Below are positions 43,324 through 50,660 of a stretch of 64,000 nucleotides of DNA, piece by piece. Below the pieces are notes generated by a model. That model was not told the DNA's origin, made no database searches, and worked only from the letters and a program-made list of their open reading frames with translations. The DNA comes from Pararhizobium sp. (GTDB lineage Bacteria; Pseudomonadota; Alphaproteobacteria; Rhizobiales; Rhizobiaceae). The DNA lies in NCBI GenBank assembly GCA_030655075.1, contig JAURWE010000024.1, positions 496,001 to 560,000 on the forward strand. Reading direction: 5' to 3'. Position 1 is the first letter of the stretch; each line of letters opens with the position of its first letter. The position numbers and the translations under genes were made by a program.

Positions 43324-44324
43324 CGTGCGGTCTCCAGTGCCATCGGCTTCAGCCCGAGGCGGCGGAACAGCGCCGCATCATGGTCCTCGCCGGGATTGTC
43401 CGTCGTCAGCAGCGTGTCGCCGGTGAAGATGGAATTGGCCCCGGCCAGGAAACACAGCGCCTGCAACTCGTCGCTCATTTCGGTGCGCCCGGCCGACAGC
43501 CGCACATGCGTGCGCGGCATCAGGATGCGGGCGAGCGCAATGGTGCGCACGAAATCGATCGGATCGACCGGCGCCGCACCGGCAAGCTGCGACCCAGGGA
43601 TCGGAATCAGCATGTTGATCGGCACGCTTTCAGGCGGCGACGGCAGGTTGGCGAGCGTCAACAGCATCGAAATCCGGTCCTCGACCGTTTCGCCCATGCC
43701 GAGAATACCGCCGGCACAGACCTTGATGCCGGCCTCGCGCACATGGGCCAGCGTCTCCAGCCGGTCGGCGAAACTGCGGGTGCTGATAATCTCAGGATAG
43801 TAACGCTCCGACGTATCGACATTGTGGTTGTAATAATCGAGTCCGGCGTCGGCCAGCCGCCCGGACTGTTCGGGGCTGAGCATGCCGAGCGTCATGCAGG
43901 TTTCCATGCCCAGCGCCCGCACGCCGTGCACCATGGCAACCAGCGCCGCCATGTCGCGATCCTTCGGATTTCGCCAGGCAGCCCCCATGCAATAACGCGT
44001 CGCACCCGCATCCTTCGCTTTACGTGCCTCGGCAAGCACGCGCTCGACCTCCATCAGCTTGGAGGCCTTCAGCCCCGTCGGGTAATGCGCCGACTGGCTG
44101 CAATAGCCGCAGTCTTCAGGACAGCCACCGGTCTTGATCGACAGCAGCCGGCTCATCTGGATGGCATTGGCATCGAAATGATCGCGGTGAACCTGCTGTG
44201 CGCGAAACAGAAGATCGTTGAACGGCAAATTATAGATAATTTTTGCAGAATCTAGAGAAACCTCGGCGCTGGTCTGAGGAGTTGCCCGATATTCCCCATC
44301 CGGCAAGCGCACATTTTCGTTCAT
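43320..44324 (-). CDS. bioB: Biotin synthase
   Basis: The 334-residue radical-SAM enzyme inserts sulfur into dethiobiotin. Cluster motif TGGCPEDCGYCSQS supplies the three Cys; RYCMGAAWRNPKDRDM, YYNHNVDTSERYYPEI and the Arg of the second cluster (VRLSAGRTEMSDE) follow. I start at 44324 (MNENVRLPDGEY) because AAAGGAAG lies 6 bases upstream; an upstream in-frame ATG would add 37 unconserved residues. Two BioR boxes lie near it: one upstream (44365-44374) and one inside codons 29-32 (44230-44239). Confidence 0.97.
   Translation of the reverse strand: MNENVRLPDGEYRATPQTSAEVSLDSAKIIYNLPFNDLLFRAQQVHRDHFDANAIQMSRLLSIKTGGCPEDCGYCSQSAHYPTGLKASKLMEVERVLAEARKAKDAGATRYCMGAAWRNPKDRDMAALVAMVHGVRALGMETCMTLGMLSPEQSGRLADAGLDYYNHNVDTSERYYPEIISTRSFADRLETLAHVREAGIKVCAGGILGMGETVEDRISMLLTLANLPSPPESVPINMLIPIPGSQLAGAAPVDPIDFVRTIALARILMPRTHVRLSAGRTEMSDELQALCFLAGANSIFTGDTLLTTDNPGEDHDAALFRRLGLKPMALETAR
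44230..44239. promoter_or_regulatory. BioR box inside bioB coding sequence
   Basis: The decamer TTATAGATAA (its complement TTATCTATAA) is a perfect BioR consensus, embedded in the bioB codons for Ile-Ile-Tyr-Asn. It lies 85-94 bases into the gene and 126 bases from the upstream box. Confidence 0.6.
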
Positions 44325-44344
44325 TCGATCTTCCTTTGCTTCAT

Positions 44345-44374
44345 AAATAGATAGAATCAAACTTTTATCTATAA
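44345..44374. promoter_or_regulatory. BioR operator upstream of bioB, with a degenerate second box
   Basis: TTATCTATAA (44365-44374) matches the BioR palindrome exactly and overlaps a TATAGA-like -10 element on the minus strand. A related AAATAGATAG (44345-44354) follows. Binding of BioR here should repress bioBFDAZ. Confidence 0.85.
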
Positions 44375-44574
44375 TTTTGCGCAACGCAGCATTTTGCAAG
44401 CGTTTTTTATAGAAAACGACACGGTTAAACAACAATCAACTAATGTATCGGGAATATCGCCGTTTTCCGCACGCAGGTCAGCGGCAGCGGCGACGGCTGC
44501 GACCGGCAAAATCGACCGAATGCAAATCTGCCAAGGGTGCGCAACGGTTTATGGTCGACGGGGCGGCGCAGCGC

Positions 44575-45243
44575 TTATCCTTCGATAGCGAAGGCGGCGC
44601 CGGTGGCACCCGAAGCATACTGGATCGGCTTCTGGCCGATCCTCTGCACATGCCGCTCGAGAACGACGACGGCCTGGTCGGTCTTGCCGTTTTTCAGGTG
44701 GTCGAGAACAGCGTGATGGTCCGCATCGATGCGCGGCGCCCAGGCGCCGTGGCCGGTCGAAAACAGGAAGCGCGATCCCGCCATATGCAGATCGTCGATC
44801 GCCGCCAGCAGCCGGGGCATGTCGCAGGGCGCAAGAAGAAGACGGTGAAAGCGCCGGTTGGCCTCGTCCCAGGCCCGGATATCGGTGGCAGTGTCGCAGT
44901 CCCGCATCGCCGCATCGGCCTGCTCCAGCAAAAATGGCGTCAGGTGCGGCGCCGCATGCCGGAGTGCCAGCCCTTCGAGCACCGAGCGCATGCGCGCCAC
45001 CTCCTCAACCTCGGCCAGCGAAAAAGACGCCACCCGCACGCCCCGGCGCGCCTCGCTGACTGCCAGCCCCTGCGCCTCCAGCCGCCGGAACGCCTCGCGC
45101 ACCGGCACATGGCTGGTGCCGAACTCCTCGGCGATATGATCCTGCCGCAGCTTGGCGCCCGGCTCCAGCACACCGGCAACGATGCGCTCGGCCAGAACAC
45201 GGCTGATGCGGTGGGCAATGGTGTCTTCAATGGCGATGGTCAT
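44575..45243 (-). CDS. bioR: GntR-family biotin operon repressor BioR
   Basis: The 222-residue FadR-subfamily GntR protein has an N-terminal winged helix (HRISRVLAERIVAGVLEPGAKLRQDHIAEEFGTSHVPVREAFRRLEAQGLAVSEARRGVRVA). A C-terminal helical FCD domain follows (ARMRSVLEGLALRHAAPHL, RFHRLLLAPCDMPRLLAAI). Rhizobial and Brucella BioR proteins of this type repress biotin genes by binding TTATCTATAA. Its position upstream of bioB and the box directly before its own start fit this. The ATG at 45243 has no clear ribosome-binding site because the operator lies in its place. Confidence 0.93.
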   Translation of the reverse strand: MTIAIEDTIAHRISRVLAERIVAGVLEPGAKLRQDHIAEEFGTSHVPVREAFRRLEAQGLAVSEARRGVRVASFSLAEVEEVARMRSVLEGLALRHAAPHLTPFLLEQADAAMRDCDTATDIRAWDEANRRFHRLLLAPCDMPRLLAAIDDLHMAGSRFLFSTGHGAWAPRIDADHHAVLDHLKNGKTDQAVVVLERHVQRIGQKPIQYASGATGAAFAIEG

Positions 45244-45246
45244 GTC

Positions 45247-45256
45247 TGATAGATAA
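45247..45256. promoter_or_regulatory. BioR box before bioR (autoregulation)
   Basis: TGATAGATAA (complement TTATCTATCA) differs from the perfect BioR palindrome by one base. It ends only 4 bases from the bioR start codon, so a bound repressor would cover the initiation region. Confidence 0.75.
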
Positions 45257-45614
45257 TTTCGCACAGCGGCAAAGTCGAGACACGGACGAAAAAACGGGAA
45301 TTTTATCCCGGAGGAGGTGAGCGGCGGCAGAAAGGGCACGACACCGGAGTTCTGGATGAACCTGCAGTCAACCTACCAGTTGAAAATCGGCGCCAAGGCT
45401 TTGAAGGAGCAATTCCCGGAGTTGAAGCAGCACAGGAGCCGACCATTTCGGTGCATTTGCCAGGCCCGAACGTCCAGGGTGCTGGCATTCGCGCTTAAGA
45501 CGGGTGAAATTGGTCCAATATTGATCGCCGCAGCCAGGGAACGTCCACCTCTTCTTCATGTTACATTCACAGTCAGAAGCGGAATAATGCTTCGTCATGA
45601 AGAAAGGACGACCC
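45257..45614. other. Gene-free region between bioR and a small secreted-protein gene
   Basis: No gene could be supported on either strand. Open frames here lack ribosome-binding sites and have compositions expected of chance reading. It must contain the promoter for bioR and that of the following gene. Confidence 0.45.
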
Positions 45615-45926
45615 ATGAAGACCATATTCAAAGCAATTGGCGCCGCAGCCGTCGCGCTCGTGATTGGCTTCACGTCACTCACACCGGCGGTGGCAGCACC
45701 TGTCGTTGCGAAACCGGCGGGCCTGACATCCAACGTTGAGCTTGCCCAATATTACGACGACTACCGGCCGAGGTGGAAGAGACGCCATGATCGCCGCCAC
45801 TACGGCTATGAGCGCCGCCACAACCGGCACAGCTACTGGAACGGCCATCGCGGCTACCGCGAACATCGCCGCTACCGTGATGGACTGTCCTTCGGCAACC
45901 GTCACTTCCGTCTCTATATCGAGTAG
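45615..45926 (+). CDS. Small secreted Arg/His/Tyr-rich protein
   Basis: The 103-residue product has a signal peptide (MKTIFKAIGAAAVALVIGFTSLTPAVAAPV). A mature part follows dominated by Arg, His and Tyr (YYDDYRPRWKRRHDRRHYGYERRHNRHSYWNGHRGYREHRRYRDG). AAAGGA lies 7 bases before the ATG at 45615. Similar short basic proteins are common in rhizobial periplasm; function is unknown. Metal or polyanion binding is a guess from composition. It is followed by a hairpin with GGGGCTTTAT at 45952-45980. Confidence 0.65.
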   Translation: MKTIFKAIGAAAVALVIGFTSLTPAVAAPVVAKPAGLTSNVELAQYYDDYRPRWKRRHDRRHYGYERRHNRHSYWNGHRGYREHRRYRDGLSFGNRHFRLYIE

Positions 45927-45951
45927 GATCGGCCTTGGGTCACAAACTTGG

Positions 45952-45980
45952 AGCCTCGCGGGAGCGGGGCTTTATGTATT
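45952..45980 (+). terminator. Probable terminator after the Arg/His-rich gene
   Basis: Arms AGCCTCGC (45952-45959) and GCGGGGCT (45964-45971, one G-U pair) close a 4-base loop and are followed by TTATGTATTT. Confidence 0.55.
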
Positions 45981-46314
45981 TAGGGACCTGGTACCCATGT
46001 GCGGCATCTTCCAGGACGCATGCAGCACAGTCGAGGCTCGAACGATCCCGGCATCATCACGCTGACGTGCGGGCCGCCCTATGACACCATCGTTCAAACC
46101 CGCCACCTGACATTCGGTTTTTTCCAAGCATCTTCACGGCACGTTTCAGCGACTTTGTCGCTTGGATGCCAGGGCGCCGATCCGCCACGCCCGCAGCGGG
46201 TTGTCCGCTCCCCGCACAAACTCCGGCATAAAATCGAAGTGTGTGGGAACCAGAACGTGTTCCGGAAGTTTTGATGACTGCACGGCAGCCGCTGCGCCTA
46301 TAGGAGGAAACACC
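45981..46314. other. Gene-free region upstream of a Ser/Thr/Asp-rich secreted protein
   Basis: No gene or repeat is supported. AGGAGG lies 8 bases before the ATG at 46315 at its end. The remainder has no recognisable feature. Confidence 0.45.
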
Positions 46315-46662
46315 ATGATTAAAGCTACATTTATCGCCGCTTCGCTCTGCCTGAGCCTTGCAGGCTACGCCACGGCGCAGTCGGACACGTCGGGCGCCAG
46401 CGATATTTCGAAATCCGATTCAGGCGCCAACACAGGTGGCAACGCCGCTGCTACGGACAATAATACTGGCGATATCGCCAACCCTGATCAGAGCGACACC
46501 AATACCAAGGGTAGTGCCGCGACCACTACAACAGAGCAAACCGATACCCTGACCAATCCGGACGGCACCGAAACAAAATGCGCAGACGGTTCCGCCCGCG
46601 CGACACAGAGCGGTGGAACGACTGGCGAGAGCGCGGCCCAGGGCTGCAAGGACGGAAGCTAA
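46315..46662 (+). CDS. Low-complexity secreted protein
   Basis: This 115-residue protein has a signal peptide (MIKATFIAASLCLSLAGYATAQ). The mature part is Ser/Thr/Asp/Asn/Gly-rich and acidic (SDTSGASDISKSDSGANTGG, then TTTTEQTDTLTNPDGTETKCADGSARATQSGG). Two cysteines in ETKCADGS and AAQGCKDGS could pair. AGGAGGAAACACC before ATG 46315 is a strong ribosome-binding site. No domain is recognised; disordered envelope protein is the best description. Its terminator appears split by the insertion sequence that begins 35 bases downstream. Confidence 0.65.
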   Translation: MIKATFIAASLCLSLAGYATAQSDTSGASDISKSDSGANTGGNAAATDNNTGDIANPDQSDTNTKGSAATTTTEQTDTLTNPDGTETKCADGSARATQSGGTTGESAAQGCKDGS

Positions 46663-46741
46663 ACTCAACCCGATCGGCGTTCAAAACCCCGGCTTGTGAA
46701 CTCACCCCCGAAAGTTGGACTTCCGACCTCGGGGGTTTTGC

Positions 46742-47278
46742 ATGTCCAAGTACAGCGCGTCTTTCAAGCAGGGTGTTGTCGCGTTTTACGGCGACGGCGA
46801 GCGCAGCTACCGTGAGGTCGGCTTGCATTTCGGCCTCGACCATTCGATGGTTCGCAAGTGGGTCGCAAGCCATGCTGCACATGGCCTGGCTGGCCTTTCC
46901 AGGAAATTGAGCCACTACGATGCGCAGTTCAGGCTGTCGGTCCTTGAACGGATGTGGAAGGATGGACTGTCCCGTCGACAGGCGACCGCGCTCGTCGACA
47001 TTCGCAGCGCCGGTTGCCTCTCTGTCTGGGAGAAACAATATGAGCGGGGCGGCATTGAGGCCTTGGCCCCGCGCCGGAAAGGCAAGCCGCAATCGATGCC
47101 GGAACCGCCCCTTCAGGACAGTGCAGGAGACAGGCAGCAGAACGACAAGGCCAAGAGCCGAGAAGAACTGCTGGCAGAACTGGCCTGTCTGCGCATGGAG
47201 AACGACTACCTAAAAAAACTGGAGGCCTCAACGCACGCGCGTCAAACGCCGAACGGACGCAAGCCGTCCAGGCGTTGA
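46742..47278 (+). CDS. IS3-family transposase OrfA
   Basis: The 178-residue protein has two helix-turn-helix regions typical of IS150-type OrfA (SFKQGVVAFYGDGERSYREVGLHFGLDHSMVRKWV and RLSVLERMWKDGLSRRQATALVDI). A leucine-zipper-like end follows (KSREELLAELACLRMENDYLKKLE). It binds the IS ends and joins OrfB by frameshifting. The A-run coding for Leu-Lys-Lys at 47210-47218 is the probable slip site. Confidence 0.9.
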   Translation: MSKYSASFKQGVVAFYGDGERSYREVGLHFGLDHSMVRKWVASHAAHGLAGLSRKLSHYDAQFRLSVLERMWKDGLSRRQATALVDIRSAGCLSVWEKQYERGGIEALAPRRKGKPQSMPEPPLQDSAGDRQQNDKAKSREELLAELACLRMENDYLKKLEASTHARQTPNGRKPSRR

Positions 47279-47300
47279 GGCCGCTCCATCGTTTGACAGG

Positions 47301-48110
47301 TTGCTGAAGCTCTCGGGCTTAGCACGCAGCACGTTCTATTATCGACAAAAGGTGCTGTCGTCGGGCGACCGGCATGCGGCATTGAAAACGAGCATCAGGT
47401 CGATCTTCGACGCCCACAAGGGGCGCTATGGCTATCGTCGGGTGACGGCTGCGATCCGTGGGCTCGGACAGGCGGTCAACCACAAGACCGTCCAGCGACT
47501 GATGGTCGAGATGGGATTGAAGTCTCTGGTCCGGCCGAAGAAGTACCGTTCCTATAAAGGCCAGGCCGGGCGCACGGCTCCGGACCTGATCCAGCGCCGC
47601 TTCAGCGCTGCGCACCTGCATCACAGGTGGGTAACGGACGTCACCGAGTTCAGCATCGCCGGCGAAAAACTCTTCCTGTCGCCGGTCATGGATCTCCATA
47701 ACGGTGAAATTATTGCCTATAAGACGGCGAGGCGGCCGATCTTCAAGCTGGTCAAGGACATGCTCGATAAGGCATTGGCGACGCTGGACGACGAAGACAG
47801 GCCAATCCTGCATTCCGATCAGGGATGGCAGTATCAAATGTCCGCCTGGGGCCGCATGCTGGAAAGCCGTAACATCACGCAGTCGATGTCACGCAAGGGC
47901 AATTGCCTCGACAATGCCGCTATGGAGAGCTTCTTCGCCACCCTCAAATCCGAGTTCTTCTACCCCAACCGTTTCGACAGCGTCGAAGGCTTGCGAGAGG
48001 GCATCGATGATTATATCCGATATTACAACAACGACCGCATCAAGCTCAAACTCAAAGGGCTGAGCCCTGTGCAATACAGGACCCAGCCCTTAAATCGTCC
48101 CAGCCTATGA
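47301..48110 (+). CDS. IS3-family transposase OrfB (DDE integrase)
   Basis: The 269-residue visible part contains the HTH_21-like segment HKGRYGYRRVTAAIRGLGQ and the catalytic core: first Asp in WVTDVTEF, second in ILHSDQGWQY, Glu in NAAMESFFATLKSEF. The reading frame is open from 47214, but is in +1 relative to OrfA, whereas IS3-family OrfB is normally reached by -1 slippage. The -1 frame reads well until CTCCATCGT and then stops at 47305. One missing T near 47291-47294 would explain this. The start shown (TTG 47301) is nominal. Confidence 0.85.
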   Translation: MLKLSGLARSTFYYRQKVLSSGDRHAALKTSIRSIFDAHKGRYGYRRVTAAIRGLGQAVNHKTVQRLMVEMGLKSLVRPKKYRSYKGQAGRTAPDLIQRRFSAAHLHHRWVTDVTEFSIAGEKLFLSPVMDLHNGEIIAYKTARRPIFKLVKDMLDKALATLDDEDRPILHSDQGWQYQMSAWGRMLESRNITQSMSRKGNCLDNAAMESFFATLKSEFFYPNRFDSVEGLREGIDDYIRYYNNDRIKLKLKGLSPVQYRTQPLNRPSL

Positions 48111-48314
48111 ACCGTCCAACTGAATGGGGTCAGTTCAGAACGCGGGGCTTTATTTTTGGCCAAGGCTCCGTTGCAGCGTTGCCTGGCAGATGCAGGCCTT
48201 GCAGGAGCGCCGTTCTTCGTTTCCGATCCTCGCTTGGCCAAGAGCGGGACGTTACAGAGACCTGCTTAGCCAATAGCCTCGCGAACAGGTGCGAAATCGG
48301 GGAGAACTGAACGA

Positions 48315-48885
48315 ATGGCTCGCAAGCTCGCTCAAACCATTGTCTCGGTGCTGGTCACGCTGCTTGCCTTCATCCCTATCCCTGCAGCGGCCGAGGATCT
48401 CTACAAACCTATCCCAGTACGGTGACTGGGGCGTGTACGACGCGGCGGATGAATGTTTTATTGCCCAGGTCGCAAGCGCGTCCGTCATCACCAAAGACGG
48501 CAAGCCCTTCAGTTTAGCCCGCTCCGACGTGTCGCTGATTTTTACGTTCCGGGCTCCGAACGGTGAAGTGGCAGAGTCCGCCTTCGAAGCCGGCGCGGCG
48601 CAGGTTGACAATGCCGACGTCGACGCTGCCGTGGATGGGAGATCCTATCCGTTTTTTGCGGGATCGGGCGCTGACAATGCCGGAGCCTGGGCGAAGACTG
48701 TGGAGGATGACGCCCACTTTCTGGCGGCCGCCAAAGGCGGCAAGGTCGTGACGATCTCCACCGTTTTCCCGGATAATGTCAAAAGCCATGACACGTTTAC
48801 GCTGCAGGGTTTCAACGAAGCATTGGACAATGCGGCGCTACGGTGCGGCAAGGCCGACCCTTCGATCCGCCCGGCGCGTCCTTGA
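48315..48885 (+). pseudogene. IalB-like (invasion-associated locus B family) secreted protein, frameshifted
   Basis: The start at 48315 encodes a clear signal peptide (MARKLAQTIVSVLVTLLAFIPIPAAAEDLYK) but stops after 36 codons. The rest continues in the +1 frame: SQYGDWGVYDAADECFIAQVASAS, then FRAPNGEVAESAFEAG, SYPFFAGSGADNAGAWAKTVEDD and TLQGFNEALDNAALRCGK. The GDWGVY...CFIAQ pattern resembles IalB-family periplasmic proteins. Total length is 571 bases, one more than a multiple of three, so one extra base (probably in CTACAAACC, about 48402-48407) explains the break. A homopolymer sequencing error is equally possible. Confidence 0.7.
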
Positions 48886-48938
48886 ACACCGCAACCGCCC
48901 CACGTGAGGCGCTTTGTTAGATCGGTCTGTTTGACGCG

Positions 48939-49076
48939 CTAACTTCCGCTACATTCGACCGTCTCGTTCGGCGTCACCACGCAGTTGTGGCGATCGGTGG
49001 CGCAAGCTGTCACAAGGATCGCAATGACAAGTGCGATCGACGGTATTTTCCACATGGAGAGGATAATATCAGGCAT
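48939..49076 (-). CDS. Very small lipoprotein (45 aa)
   Basis: A short frame on the minus strand encodes MPDIILSMWKIPSIALVIAI, then LVTACATDRHNCVVTPNETVECSGS. The lipobox LVTAC is well placed after a hydrophobic segment, and the mature peptide of about 20 residues has two further Cys that could pair. Start 49076 has GGAA 9 bases upstream; an in-frame ATG at 49055 gives a more compact signal. It begins 15 bases after the 3' end of tRNA-Met on the same strand and may share its transcript. Entericidin-like size, but no family is recognised. Confidence 0.55.
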   Translation of the reverse strand: MPDIILSMWKIPSIALVIAILVTACATDRHNCVVTPNETVECSGS

Positions 49077-49091
49077 GGACTATTATTCCGA

Positions 49092-49168
49092 TGGTAGCGG
49101 GAGAGGGACTCGAACCCCCGACACGCGGATTATGATTCCGCTGCTCTAACCACCTGAGCTACCCCGCC
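49092..49168 (-). tRNA. tRNA-Met (anticodon CAT)
   Basis: The 77-base cloverleaf reads GGCGGGGTAGCTCAGGTGG at the 5' end. The anticodon stem GCGGA/TCCGC encloses ATCATAA (anticodon CAT), the T-loop is TTCGAGT, and the 3' end is encoded CCA. The acceptor stem has G-U pairs at both ends. CAT can belong to elongator Met, initiator Met or lysidine-modified Ile. The A-T/G-C pattern at the stem rules out a typical initiator only weakly; elongator tRNA-Met is preferred from similarity to alphaproteobacterial genes. Confidence 0.9.
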
Positions 49169-49256
49169 GCCGGGACATCGGGGCTGGTGCCGCCTCTGTC
49201 GTCATCGGTGGGCGGCTTATAAGGTGCGGTTCGGGCCGGTGTCAACCCGAAGCGTT

Positions 49257-49280
49257 TCAAAAAAGCGGGCCGAACCGCTT
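49257..49280 (-). terminator. Terminator after mnmA
   Basis: On the minus strand the stem AAGCGG/CCGCTT with loop TTCGGC is followed by a run of T (CCGCTTTTTTG), 33 bases after the mnmA stop codon. Confidence 0.75.
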
Positions 49281-49312
49281 GAAAAAAGCGGACAAAGAAG
49301 AGATGGCACGGG

Positions 49313-50515
49313 TCAGGCGGCGGCGGGCGTGTCCAGCAGCTGGCGCAGCGCGATTTCGGTGGCCGCTTCGCGCTCCGAGCGCAGGATGAAGCCGCCGCCG
49401 AAGATGCGGGCGTCTTCGCCGGGGCCGCTGTAAAGGGCGCAGGCCTGGCCGGGCGCAATGCCCGCCTCGCCGTCCATCAGCTCGACATGCACGCCGGACG
49501 CATCGGCAAAAAGCCGGGCCGGGCGCGGCGGCTGTGTCGAGCGCACCTTGGCAAAGCAGTCGAAGCCGCCGGCGAGCGTGTCGGCGATCGCGCCGTCGCC
49601 GATCCAGTTGATGTCACGCAGCGTCAGGCGGCGCGTTTCCAGCGCTTCCCTTGGGCCGACGATCACCCGGCGCGAGCGCGCGTCGAGATAGACGACATAG
49701 AGGGGCTCGCCTGTGGCGACCCCAATGCCGCGCCGCTGGCCGATCGTGTAGTGCAGAATGCCGTCGTGGCGGCCAAGCACGCGGCCGTCCAGGTGAACGA
49801 TCTCGCCGGCAAGGGCTGCGTTCGGCTTCAGCTTGTTGACGATGTCGCTGTACTTGCCCTGCGGCACGAAACAGATGTCCTGGCTGTCGGCCTTCTTGGC
49901 GACGAGCAGACCCATGTCCTCGGCCAGCGCCCGCGTTTCGGCTTTCGACAGATGGCCGAGCGGAAAGCGCAGATAGTCGATCTGGTCCTGCGTCGTGGCG
50001 AAGAGAAAATAGCTTTGGTCGCGCTCGGCATCGACGGGGCGATAGAGCGCCCGGCGCCCCGGAAAGCCCGGCACCGGGTTGGCGCGCGAGCGGATATAGT
50101 GGCCGGTCGCCAGCGCATCGGCGCCCAGCTCCTGCGCGGTCAGAAGCAGGTCGGCGAACTTGACGGTCTGGTTGCAGGCAACGCAGGGGATCGGCGTTTC
50201 GCCGGCAATATAGCTTTCCGCAAAAGGATTGATCACCGTTTCGCGAAAGCGCTGCTCGTAGTCGAGCACGTAATGGGGAATACCCAGCAGCTCGCAGACC
50301 CGGCGCGCATCGTCGATGTCCTGGCCGGCACAGCAGGAGCCTGCCCGGTGCACGGCGGCGCCATGGTCGTAGAGCTGCAGCGTGATGCCGAAGACGTCAT
50401 AGCCTTCGCGTTTCAGAATGCCGGCCACGACGGAACTGTCGACGCCGCCGGACATGGCAACGACGACACGCGTATCTTCGGGCTTGCGATCGAAATCGAG
50501 ACTGTTCACAGGCAT
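49313..50515 (-). CDS. mnmA: tRNA-specific 2-thiouridylase MnmA
   Basis: The 400-residue enzyme thiolates U34 of Lys, Glu and Gln tRNAs. The PP-loop is VVVAMSGGVDSSVVAGIL; catalytic Cys are in IPCVACNQTVKF and ADSQDICFVPQG; YTIGQRRGIG and QACALYSG belong to the C-terminal domains. I start at 50515 (MPVNSLDFDRK), close to the PP-loop as in relatives; an upstream ATG at 50578 would add 21 residues. Monocistronic, with a terminator downstream. Confidence 0.96.
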   Translation of the reverse strand: MPVNSLDFDRKPEDTRVVVAMSGGVDSSVVAGILKREGYDVFGITLQLYDHGAAVHRAGSCCAGQDIDDARRVCELLGIPHYVLDYEQRFRETVINPFAESYIAGETPIPCVACNQTVKFADLLLTAQELGADALATGHYIRSRANPVPGFPGRRALYRPVDAERDQSYFLFATTQDQIDYLRFPLGHLSKAETRALAEDMGLLVAKKADSQDICFVPQGKYSDIVNKLKPNAALAGEIVHLDGRVLGRHDGILHYTIGQRRGIGVATGEPLYVVYLDARSRRVIVGPREALETRRLTLRDINWIGDGAIADTLAGGFDCFAKVRSTQPPRPARLFADASGVHVELMDGEAGIAPGQACALYSGPGEDARIFGGGFILRSEREAATEIALRQLLDTPAAA

Positions 50516-50660
50516 TTTCCGGCACTGGCGAGACGATCGCCCCTGTCTACGTGACCGGGTTTCCGTCTGGCGCGGCATTATCGTAAGGCCGACATATAGA
50601 AACTCGCGCGACCAAGGGCAAGAGAAACCCCCGTCAGGCGGTTGCTGCAGGCTTTGCGCC

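Larger units (their letters stand above)
46697..48137 (+). mobile_element. IS3-family insertion sequence (IS150-like), 1441 bp
   Basis: Imperfect terminal inverted repeats of about 24 bases begin TGAACTCACCCCCGAA (46697) and, at the right end, GTCCAACTGAATGGGG...CAGTTCA (ending 48137); 19 of 24 positions match. The ends follow the TG...CA rule. It encodes OrfA and a DDE-type OrfB. No target duplication is visible: the left flank reads GGCTTG, the right flank GAACGC. A run of seven A (47212-47218) forms a candidate frameshift site. A missing T near 47291-47294 seems to put orfB out of the expected -1 frame, so the copy may be inactive. Confidence 0.9.

Noticed and set aside
45303..45739. Frames in the region between bioR and the Arg/His-rich gene
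   Set aside because: No ribosome-binding site, overlap with the signal peptide of a better-supported gene, unlikely composition.
46697..48137. Target-site duplication of the insertion sequence
   Set aside because: Flanks GGCTTG and GAACGC do not share a 3-5 base repeat at the best end positions; shifting the ends by one or two bases does not help.
49092..49168. tRNA-Met as an integration site (attachment site)
   Set aside because: No integrase gene and no repeated tRNA 3' end found in the neighbourhood; the insertion sequence nearby uses its own ends.
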